A stretch of DNA of 7,992 nucleotides from Candidatus Krumholzibacteriia bacterium (GTDB taxonomy: Bacteria > Krumholzibacteriota > Krumholzibacteriia > LZORAL124-64-63). Positions within the stretch are counted from its first letter, which is position 1; each line of letters starts with the position of its first letter. Positions 1 to 6,926 of the stretch are shown one piece after another. Position numbers and translations under genes: made by a program. Where the stretch lies: the NCBI GenBank assembly GCA_027056825.1, contig JALUJS010000487.1, positions 1 to 7,992 of the forward strand. The letters are read 5' to 3'. Under the pieces are notes generated by a model. The model saw only the letters and a program-made list of their open reading frames with translations. It was not told the DNA's origin and ran no database searches.

Positions 1-1443
1 GGACTCGAAGACCTCGCCGGTCTTGACCTCCTGCTTGACGATGTCGTGGCACAGGTTGCAGTCCCGCGAGATCACCCGCCCGTCATCGCTCTCATGCAGG
101 CCGTCGTGGCACCGGAAACAGCCCGGTGTGGTCAGGTGGCCGATATGGTCGGGGAAGCCCCGCCAGTCCACCCGCATCTCGGGAAAGATGTTGGTGCTGA
201 AAAGCTCCTGCGCGGTGGCCACGGCCGCGTCGATATCTCCGGCCATGATGGCGAAGCGGGCGGGGTCCTCGTCCCGGAAATGATCCCGAACGCCGCTGTC
301 GATGGCGGCCAGGGCTTCGTCCTCCGTTTCGTATTCGGCGGTCATCAGATCCACCAGCAATTCCTTGATTCCCGGCAGGTGCGTGGAAATGCGTCCGGCG
401 GCCAGGGCCTGGTTGATCAGCCGCGCCGGGGGATTGTAGTGGTGGGTCGGGCGGTTGTGGCAATCGATGCAGTCCATGGTGCGGACCTCGTGCCCGGCCA
501 GGGCGGCCGAATCCGTGTCGGCCTCGATGCTGCGGTAGACGATCTCTTTCCCGTCCGCACCGGTGTACTTCACCCAGGGGATCTCCAGGCGCCGCTCGTC
601 GGTGGCCACGTATTCGATCGCCACGTCCTCGGCCACGTGCCAGTGGATGCCGTGGGCCGCGGTCAACCCCGCCCCGCCCGAACCCGTCTTCATCAGCAGT
701 TGCAGACGCCAGTGGGTGTTGTCCTCGTCCGACGAGAAGTAATCGTGCTGCACCAGCTTGTTGCCCAGGAAGTGGGCCGGCCAGTGGCACTGCTCGCAGG
801 TGTCCCGCGAGGGACGGAGGTTCCTGATGGGAGTCTCGATGGGCCGGCTGTACTTGTGGAACAGCACCGAATAGACCTGGTAGGCCCCCGAGAGCTTGGA
901 CTTGACGAACCACTGCGCGCCCGGGCCGATATGACACTTCACGCAGCCCACCCGCGCGTGGGGCGAGACCTGGAAAGCCGTGTACTCCGGCTTCATCACC
1001 GTGTGGCACATGGTGCCGCAGAATTCGTCGCTGTCGGTGTACTCGTAGGCCTGGAAACTCCCGAAGCCCGAAGCCACCAGGAAGATTACGCCCCCGATGG
1101 CGATCATGATCGTGGCCCGCAGATGCGCCGGATTGTTCAGATCGACGCGCGGAAGCTGCTCCGTGCTGGGCAAACCGAGGTGCCGGCGGCGCAGCTGGCG
1201 CGCGATACCGAATACGGCCACCAGTAAGCCCACGATCATGAAGGCCGGCAGGATCACGAAGGCGATGACGCCCATGTAGGGACTGTGGGACCCGGTGAGA
1301 TACTCCCAGGCCATCAGCAGGACGATCAGCAGGGCGAACAGGGCCGCCGCCGCTCCCCCGACCAGGGTGATCGTGTTGTAGAAGGCGGGGGGAAGATGGC
1401 GGGGGTGGTCGGGAACCGGGTTCGACGAGGATCGCTCGGTCAT
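1..1443 (-). CDS. NapC/NirT-type membrane multiheme cytochrome c, partial (3' end outside window)
   Basis: This is a membrane-anchored periplasmic electron carrier with covalently bound c-type hemes. 481 codons are visible and the frame is still open at the left edge. Six CxxCH motifs are seen, at residues 142-146 (CGTMCH, a CxxxCH spelled from Cys142), 167-171, 216-220, 325-329, 442-446 and 462-466. Hydrophobic segments lie near residues 22-44, 57-81 and 112-130; the last sits just before the first heme, as in NapC/NirT anchors. The section with the first three hemes resembles NapC/NirT proteins. The rest matches a larger family I recall from deltaproteobacteria, with a histidine-rich HWH motif, an IPWV motif, a DCIDCHNRP heme site and a C-terminal heme pair. 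The chosen start is ATG 1443, with GGAAGG nine bases upstream. ATG 1449 is in frame but only three bases from that site. It lies 86 bases after the CoxA-like gene, where coxC would be expected. Heme motifs are certain; the electron acceptor is unknown. Confidence 0.9.
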   Translation of the reverse strand, partial: MTERSSSNPVPDHPRHLPPAFYNTITLVGGAAAALFALLIVLLMAWEYLTGSHSPYMGVIAFVILPAFMIVGLLVAVFGIARQLRRRHLGLPSTEQLPRVDLNNPAHLRATIMIAIGGVIFLVASGFGSFQAYEYTDSDEFCGTMCHTVMKPEYTAFQVSPHARVGCVKCHIGPGAQWFVKSKLSGAYQVYSVLFHKYSRPIETPIRNLRPSRDTCEQCHWPAHFLGNKLVQHDYFSSDEDNTHWRLQLLMKTGSGGAGLTAAHGIHWHVAEDVAIEYVATDERRLEIPWVKYTGADGKEIVYRSIEADTDSAALAGHEVRTMDCIDCHNRPTHHYNPPARLINQALAAGRISTHLPGIKELLVDLMTAEYETEDEALAAIDSGVRDHFRDEDPARFAIMAGDIDAAVATAQELFSTNIFPEMRVDWRGFPDHIGHLTTPGCFRCHDGLHESDDGRVISRDCNLCHDIVKQEVKTGEVFES

Positions 1444-1450
1444 GGGCATA

Positions 1451-1468
1451 AACCTTCCGGATAAGGTT
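1451..1468 (-). promoter_or_regulatory. Hairpin covering the ribosome binding site of the multiheme cytochrome gene
   Basis: A perfect 6-bp inverted repeat, AACCTT-ATCCGG-AAGGTT on the minus strand, ends two to eight bases before the two candidate ATG codons (1449 and 1443). Its 3' arm contains the AAGG core of the likely Shine-Dalgarno sequence, so pairing would hide it. This could tune translation of the cytochrome relative to the upstream genes. The structure is seen directly; the regulatory role is inference, and a short hairpin can occur by chance. Confidence 0.35.
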
Positions 1469-1529
1469 GGTCGTCCTGCCCGTTAATCCTATAACGAGGA
1501 TAGGGGTTGATCAATTCCCCTTTTGCCCC
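1469..1529 (-). promoter_or_regulatory. AT-richer gap with possible weak promoter for the multiheme cytochrome
   Basis: The gap between the CoxA-like stop and the cytochrome start is the longest and least GC-rich spacer in the window. On the minus strand it reads TTGATC, then after 17 bases TAGGAT (or TATAGG after 15), each a partial match to sigma70 -35 and -10 boxes. It also contains the palindrome TTGATCAA near 1508-1515 and a CCTAT/ATAGG inverted repeat. No U-rich terminator follows the CoxA-like gene. An internal promoter giving separate control of the cytochrome is possible but weakly supported. Confidence 0.25.
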
Positions 1530-3071
1530 TCAGTCGAAATTCCCGGCCGGCGGCGGCGAAGACACCAACCACTCCCGGCCCTCGGCGCCCCAAGGGTTGT
1601 CCGCCACCGGCTTGTCGCACACCAGCGAGCCGATGAAGTTGGAGACCACCGTCATCAGGCCGAAGAACAGGAAAAGCATGCCCAGGCCCGAGGTCTCGCC
1701 CAGCCCCGTAGCTCCCTCCGCGAAGGGCCCCATGTCGGCCGGCACCCCGCGGGCTCCCAGGATCAGCTGGGGAATGAACATCAGGTTGACGCCCAGCAGG
1801 TAGAGGAACCCCCCGAACCGACCCACGGCCTGGTTCAGGGTATGGCCGGTCATCTTGGGCCACCAGAAGTTCAGTCCCGCCAGCAGGGCGGCCAGAACGC
1901 AGCCCCACAGGATGTAATTCAACTGGGCGGTGGCGAACATGGTCGCCCCCAGGTAGGCCCCGGGCGCCGGGCTGGCCAGAAACAGGGAAATGGATACCGC
2001 GATGCCCGCGTGCAGCAGAAAGGCGACCGTGAACGTGGTCGGGGCCGCGCACGCCACAGCCCCGCGGTACAGGGTGGCCAGCAGGAAGTAGCCCAGCACG
2101 GCGGCCGGGATCACCACCAGGACGCTCAGCACCGAGAACACGAAGGTCGTCTGCGGCGCCTGGCCCCAAGGTCCCAGGTGGATGCCCCAGGTGCTGACAC
2201 CCACGGCCAGCAGGGTGATCATGGCGCCCACCACCCAGCGGTAGCCGGGGGTGCGCTTGCGGCTGATTCCCTCGACCACCGAGAAGATCACGCCCACCGC
2301 CGGGATGACGGCGAAGTACGCGGCGGGTCGCGTCACGAACCAGAAGTAACCCAGCCAGGCCAAAGGATCGCTGCCCGGACCGAAGGGACCATGCCCGACC
2401 GCCCGGCCGGCGGCCAGGTAGAGCACGATGACGGCCAGCAGGATGCCCATGGCAGCCAGCAGGTACCCGCCCAGATACACGCCCCAGGTCATCAGCGGCA
2501 TGTCGAAGAAGCCCATGTCCTCGTCCCGCCCGGTATTGACCGTCAGGATGATGTTCACGCCGGTCTGCAGCCAGCTCAGCCCCACCAGGGCCAGCCCGAG
2601 GAACAGCGGAGTGAACGAACCAGGCGCCGTCAGGCTCAGGGGCGTGGCCAGGGTCCACCCGCACGCCACGGCTCCGAACACGTAGGAAGCCAGCAGGAAG
2701 ACCAGGCCCGCGGCGTAGAAACGCAGGGACCAGATGGAAAGACCCGGCAGGGCCATGTTCCGCGCCCCGATCTGCAAAGGCAGCAGGAAGTAGCCCAGCG
2801 TGACCGGGATCACGGGCGCCAGGAACAGGAACACCAGCAGCAGGCGATCGTAGGTGATGGCCCGGAAGATGATCGCCGGGTCCTCCCCCATGCCGCCCAC
2901 CGAGCGGATGACCATCAGGAGCTGGAAAAGCAGGCCCAGCAGGAGGACGCCCATGGTCCAGCCCAGATACATCATGCCCACGCGCTTGTGATCACGGGAG
3001 GAGAACCAGGCTCCGAGGCCGGAAGGGCCCGCCAGGTATCCCCGCGCGGAGGCGACCGCACCGTTGCTCAT
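1530..3071 (-). CDS. coxA-like: Degenerate heme-copper oxidase subunit I homologue lacking heme and copper ligands
   Basis: A 513-residue membrane protein, normal length for CoxA, with about 12 predicted helices. Family motifs are clear: RDHKRVGMMYL (26-35), LPLQIGAR, GWTLATPLS, MPLMTWG, FWWPKMTG (402-409) and the C-terminal DNPWGA...EW...SPPP..NF. The catalytic residues are not there. Aligned by these anchors, the low-spin heme ligands are Asp75 and Asn385, the high-spin heme ligand is Gln383, and the CuB histidines are Arg248 (TRPAAY replaces GHPEVY) and Ile297; only His298 of the HH pair and Tyr252 remain. The D-channel Asp is Asn105, the K-channel Lys is Leu326, the TM6 Glu is Ala250, and the MPRR heme-propionate motif is VPAD. 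It is therefore unlikely to reduce oxygen or bind heme in the usual way. There is no frameshift, and AAGGAG lies six bases before ATG. It starts three bases after the CoxB-like gene and is presumably its membrane partner. Confidence 0.93.
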   Translation of the reverse strand: MSNGAVASARGYLAGPSGLGAWFSSRDHKRVGMMYLGWTMGVLLLGLLFQLLMVIRSVGGMGEDPAIIFRAITYDRLLLVFLFLAPVIPVTLGYFLLPLQIGARNMALPGLSIWSLRFYAAGLVFLLASYVFGAVACGWTLATPLSLTAPGSFTPLFLGLALVGLSWLQTGVNIILTVNTGRDEDMGFFDMPLMTWGVYLGGYLLAAMGILLAVIVLYLAAGRAVGHGPFGPGSDPLAWLGYFWFVTRPAAYFAVIPAVGVIFSVVEGISRKRTPGYRWVVGAMITLLAVGVSTWGIHLGPWGQAPQTTFVFSVLSVLVVIPAAVLGYFLLATLYRGAVACAAPTTFTVAFLLHAGIAVSISLFLASPAPGAYLGATMFATAQLNYILWGCVLAALLAGLNFWWPKMTGHTLNQAVGRFGGFLYLLGVNLMFIPQLILGARGVPADMGPFAEGATGLGETSGLGMLFLFFGLMTVVSNFIGSLVCDKPVADNPWGAEGREWLVSSPPPAGNFD

Positions 3072-3074
3072 CTG

Positions 3075-4082
3075 TTACTCCTTCCCGCCGGCGGTGCTGT
3101 CCGCGGCGGCGGCTCCTGTTTCTGCGGCTCCACCATGTTCGCTGAGGGTCTTGAGCCACTCGACGATGGCCCCGATCTCCTTGTCGTCCAGCTTGCCCAG
3201 GAAGGGCGTCATGACGGGCTCGTAACCCTCGACCACCTTGTTGTTGGGGTAGAGGATGGATTCCTTGATGTACTCGGCGTCGACCAGCACCGTGCTCCCG
3301 TCGCGCAACTTGGCCTGGTGGCCATACACATTCAGGAAGCTCGGACCCACCAGCTTGGCGCCGTTGATGGTGTGGCAGGCCTTGCACCCCATGCGGTTGT
3401 AGAGCAGCTCGCCCACCTCGGGCAGGGTGCGGCCGGCGAAGATATCCGCGACCGACTGCATCCAAGCGTCATAGTCGGCCTGGTTCTGGACAACCAGGGC
3501 GGTGCGGGCCACCAGCAGGCTGTCGCCGCTGAAAATATCGTCCTGCAAAGCGAAGGTGTCGGCCAGGGTGGGGGTGAACCACGCCCGGCTTGTCCGGCCC
3601 GGCACGATGGCCTGGTGCAGGCGCATGGCGGGAATGGAAAGCCCATGCACGACGTCCGTGGATTCCATGGTCAGCACTACGGGCTGCCCAACGGCGGCGT
3701 GCAGGGTGTCGACCGAGTTGCCGCCGGGATACTCGAAGGTGAACGCGCCGGTGCGGGCAGTCACGCCCACCGGAACGGCGCCGTAAGGTGGAACGGTGCT
3801 GTCCACGTAACCCGGCAGTCCACTGGCGATGGAGAACACGGCCATGGCCAGGGCCGCCAGCATCCACAGACCGAACAGGGGGCGGCTGAAACCGGAGCCC
3901 TCGTCGCCGCGCTGGTCCTCGTCCTGACGGCCGAAGGTGCGGATGAAGACCAGGGCCAATCCCGTCACCAGGACCACGCTGAAGGCGGTGATCACGTAGA
4001 GATTCTGGAAAGGACCGTCCACCACTCCCGCATTCCCGGATGCGGCCCGGGGCAACCACGTGGCCAGGAACATCATCGTCAT
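3075..4082 (-). CDS. coxB-like: CoxB-type subunit II with fused cytochrome c domain but no CuA site
   Basis: 335 residues in caa3 layout. Membrane helices lie near 27-48 and 68-88, followed by a cupredoxin domain (about 105-200) and a C-terminal mono-heme cytochrome c domain (about 215-315, CKACH at 233-237, likely Met291 as second axial ligand). Canonical motifs flank the metal site: DVVHGLSIPAMRLHQAIVPG and AWFTPT. The first CuA His (His146) is present. The loop that normally reads CAELCG..H..M is instead DDIFSGDSLLVA: the two cysteines are Asp181 and Ser185, the Glu is Ile183, the His is Leu189 and the Met is Ala192. The dinuclear copper centre therefore cannot form, while the heme c domain looks functional. 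The start chosen is ATG 4082, with GGAGG seven bases upstream, overlapping the previous stop by one base (TGATG); GTG 4085 is an alternative. The role is probably electron transfer through heme c only. Confidence 0.93.
   Translation of the reverse strand: MTMMFLATWLPRAASGNAGVVDGPFQNLYVITAFSVVLVTGLALVFIRTFGRQDEDQRGDEGSGFSRPLFGLWMLAALAMAVFSIASGLPGYVDSTVPPYGAVPVGVTARTGAFTFEYPGGNSVDTLHAAVGQPVVLTMESTDVVHGLSIPAMRLHQAIVPGRTSRAWFTPTLADTFALQDDIFSGDSLLVARTALVVQNQADYDAWMQSVADIFAGRTLPEVGELLYNRMGCKACHTINGAKLVGPSFLNVYGHQAKLRDGSTVLVDAEYIKESILYPNNKVVEGYEPVMTPFLGKLDDKEIGAIVEWLKTLSEHGGAAETGAAAADSTAGGKE
3078..3083 (-). promoter_or_regulatory. Strong ribosome binding site of the CoxA-like gene
   Basis: AAGGAG on the minus strand, six bases before ATG 3071 and inside the last codons of the CoxB-like gene. 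A near-perfect site argues that the ligand-less subunit I is still well translated and is not a decaying gene. Confidence 0.6.
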
Positions 4083-4402
4083 CACCGGCCCTCCCCGTGT
4101 GCGCCGCCCTGCCGGGCGATGACCTGTCCCATGGCGTCCTCTATGGGCATGCAGGCCCGGGTGTGCTGATCATCCAGCCACCGCGGCCCATCCTCCAGGA
4201 TGGCCCGCTGCTCCGCCCGGTGCGCCTGCAATTGTTCGTTGACCGGCCCGGTGAGCTTGGCGTCGCGCACCTGCGCCTGGGTGGCGAGGAACCCGCCCTC
4301 CAGGAACAGGGACAGCGCGTAGAGGAAGATGATCAGGGCCAATCCGCACAGCAGCACCGCCGCCGTGTTGAAGCCTGATTTTTCGCGTGCACTCTCTTGC
4401 AT
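4082..4402 (-). CDS. Small single-helix membrane protein of the ACIII/oxidase cluster
   Basis: 106 residues. There is a short charged N-terminus, one hydrophobic helix at about 13-34, then a hydrophilic, probably periplasmic, tail rich in Gln, Arg and Ala. The tail ends in Trp75...CMPIEDAM (84-91). From memory, small proteins at this place in other ACIII-oxidase clusters carry a related C-terminal pattern, a Trp followed by an IPIDRAM-like box, so I consider it an accessory or assembly component of this complex; function is not known. There is no heme motif. Cys19 lies within the helix and Cys84 in the tail. ATG 4402 is chosen because GAGG (4409-4412) lies six bases upstream; ATG 4408, two codons earlier, abuts that site. 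Its stop overlaps the CoxB-like start, suggesting coupled translation. Confidence 0.8.
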   Translation of the reverse strand: MQESAREKSGFNTAAVLLCGLALIIFLYALSLFLEGGFLATQAQVRDAKLTGPVNEQLQAHRAEQRAILEDGPRWLDDQHTRACMPIEDAMGQVIARQGGAHGEGR

Positions 4403-4408
4403 GGTCAT

Positions 4409-4412
4409 CCTC
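4409..4412 (-). promoter_or_regulatory. Ribosome binding site deciding the start of the small membrane protein
   Basis: GAGG on the minus strand lies six bases before ATG 4402 and directly against ATG 4408. The spacing favours the internal ATG as the start. Confidence 0.5.
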
Positions 4413-4457
4413 GCGTGTCCCGGCGGCGCGACACCACCGGAGCGTGAAACAAAAGGC

Positions 4458-5666
<1,209 letters not shown>

Positions 5667-5672
5667 AACCGC

Positions 5673-5678
5673 TTCTCC
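5673..5678 (-). promoter_or_regulatory. Ribosome binding site supporting the TTG start of actF
   Basis: GGAGAA on the minus strand, six bases before TTG 5666. With no ATG or GTG in frame between the actE stop and this point, it decides the start. Confidence 0.6.
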
Positions 5679-5685
5679 AGGCTGC

Positions 5686-5702
5686 GCCGGACGGTGTCCG
5701 GC
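5686..5702 (-). repeat. Inverted repeat (hairpin) between actE and actF
   Basis: GCCGGAC-ACC-GTCCGGC is a perfect 7-bp stem with a 3-base loop, lying just upstream of the actF ribosome binding site. No run of T follows directly, so it is not a standard terminator. It could stabilise the actE mRNA end or affect actF translation. The repeat is seen directly; function is inference. Confidence 0.5.
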
Positions 5703-5722
5703 AGAATGATTCCGATGCGGCC

Positions 5723-6373
5723 CTACTGCGAGAGGGCCTGCTGCGCCTCGGCCGGCAGATCGGCCAGGGTCGCGTTGCGGGACAACTGCAGGGCCCGCAC
5801 GTACGCGACGATGGCCCACCGGTCCCGGATCCTGATCTGGTCCCTGTACGACGGCATGTTGCGGATGCCGTTCGTGATCGTGTTGAAGATGTGCCCCACC
5901 GGCCGATCCACCACCGCCTGGCTGGTCAGGTCCGTAGGGGGAGTCCAGGTACCTTCGGCCAGGGCCGTCGCCCGCACGTTCACCATGCCGTTGCCGTTGC
6001 CGGACAGGCCGTGGCAGGGGGCGCAGTAGATCCGGAACCTCTCCTGCCCGCGGGCCATGAGGGCCTCGTCCACGGCCACCGGGAATTCGGTGACGAAGGT
6101 GGTGTCGCCTTCCACCCGGCCCCGGTTGAACGGGTCGTCGGCGCGCAGGTCGCCCCGGGCCACGGTGCCCTCGACGGGCAGGCGCATGGCCCGGTCGTCG
6201 GGGAAGAACTCGTTCTCGTGCTGGGCCTTGTAGTAGAACTGGTTGTCCATGTCGTAGACGACCTGGATGCGGGGATGCCTCTTGACCGAGTGGCGGGCCC
6301 GGTAGATGCAGCCGATGGGCACCAGCGTCAGGGCCACGAGCACCAGGGTGATGTAGATCAGCGGTCGCGGCAT
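5723..6373 (-). CDS. actE: ActE, mono-heme cytochrome c subunit of alternative complex III
   Basis: 216 residues. One N-terminal hydrophobic segment (4-21) is followed by Cys22, and the rest is a soluble periplasmic domain. A single heme c site, CAPCH (117-121), is followed by GLSGNGNG, and NMPSY supplies a probable distal Met173, the usual arrangement for the ActE cytochrome domain. It passes electrons from the ACIII core to the downstream acceptor. Family members are described as lipoproteins; here the pre-Cys sequence is VPIG, with Pro at -3, so the lipobox is atypical and the segment may instead be a membrane anchor. ATG 6373 is chosen, with GGAGG nine bases upstream, four bases after the actD stop. 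ATG 6397 is in frame but would overlap actD by 20 bases and add a charged extension before the signal segment. Confidence 0.93.
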   Translation of the reverse strand: MPRPLIYITLVLVALTLVPIGCIYRARHSVKRHPRIQVVYDMDNQFYYKAQHENEFFPDDRAMRLPVEGTVARGDLRADDPFNRGRVEGDTTFVTEFPVAVDEALMARGQERFRIYCAPCHGLSGNGNGMVNVRATALAEGTWTPPTDLTSQAVVDRPVGHIFNTITNGIRNMPSYRDQIRIRDRWAIVAYVRALQLSRNATLADLPAEAQQALSQ

Positions 6374-6377
6374 GCCT

Positions 6378-6926
6378 TTAGTCCTCCGCACTTTCATGGA
6401 TCTCCTCGACCTCGGATCCGCCGAGGGAGGCCAGGAACTCGCGCGTCTTCTCCAGCTTGAAGGCCGGATCGCGGGCCTCGATGACGATGAAGAACCGGTC
6501 CTGCGTCGCGCGGCGGAAGCGCCGGCTGGTCAGCAGGGGGTTGTAGAGCTTCGGCATGCCGTTGAGCCCCCACATGCCGAAGAAGGTGGCGAACGCGCTG
6601 AACAGCACCGTCAGTTCGAACATGATGGGGATGTTGGCCGGCAGGCCGAACAGGGGCTTGCCCGAGATCACGAACGGGTAGTCGATGGCGTTCATCCACC
6701 ACTGCATGGCCGTGGCGGCGACCAGGCCGGTCAGCCCGCCGCCGAGGATGATCCAGGGCAGGCGCGTCCCGCGGATGCCCATGGCGTCGTCCATGCCGTG
6801 CACCGGGAACGGTGTGTGCACGTCCCAGCGCTTGAATCCGGCGTCGCGGACCTTTTCCACCGCCGCCATGAGCAGGCTGGGGCTCTCGAACTCGATCAGC
6901 AGGCCGTAAAGATCTCCCCGGCTCAT
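6378..6926 (-). CDS. actD: ActD, DUF3341 membrane subunit of alternative complex III
   Basis: 182 residues, typical for ActD. An N-terminal soluble region (1-55) contains the family's YGLLIEF opening and FKRWDVHTPFPVHGMD (31-46). Two membrane helices follow (about 57-78 and 99-120), separated by a loop with ISGKPLFGLPANIP. A C-terminal cytoplasmic domain (about 135-175) contains DRFFIVIEARDP. ActD binds no cofactor in known complexes and packs against ActC, helping to hold the membrane and peripheral parts together. ATG 6926 overlaps the actC stop by one base (TGATG), with AAGGG nine bases upstream. An in-frame ATG at 6935 lies right against that site and is less likely. Confidence 0.93.
   Translation of the reverse strand: MSRGDLYGLLIEFESPSLLMAAVEKVRDAGFKRWDVHTPFPVHGMDDAMGIRGTRLPWIILGGGLTGLVAATAMQWWMNAIDYPFVISGKPLFGLPANIPIMFELTVLFSAFATFFGMWGLNGMPKLYNPLLTSRRFRRATQDRFFIVIEARDPAFKLEKTREFLASLGGSEVEEIHESAED

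Noticed and set aside
46..1227. Long plus-strand open frame opposite the multiheme cytochrome
   Set aside because: It lies antisense to six real heme motifs and has no family features; it is a composition artefact.
1508..1515. TTGATCAA as an FNR-type operator
   Set aside because: FNR sites need four bases between the TTGAT and ATCAA halves; here the halves overlap.
1530..3071. Nitric oxide reductase or cbb3-type subunit as an explanation for the odd ligands
   Set aside because: Those families keep all six histidines. The C-terminal NPWGA/SPPP signature and the neighbouring CoxB place this protein with aa3/caa3-type subunit I.
3481..3600. Frameshift as an explanation for the missing CuA motif
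   Set aside because: The sequence on both sides stays in the same frame with canonical motifs, and neither other frame encodes the C...C..H..M pattern.
1467..4169. Very long open frame on the plus strand (about 900 codons) spanning the CoxA-like and CoxB-like genes
   Set aside because: Its translation is rich in Gln, His, Arg and Gly, has no recognisable domain and crosses two clear oxidase genes. It is open only because the GC-rich minus-strand codons rarely use TTA, CTA and TCA.
4415..4440. Overlapping inverted repeats before the small membrane protein (GTGTC/GACAC and CCGGTGG/CCGCCGG)
   Set aside because: They are short, one needs a G-U pair, and such repeats are frequent by chance in GC-rich spacers; no T-run follows.
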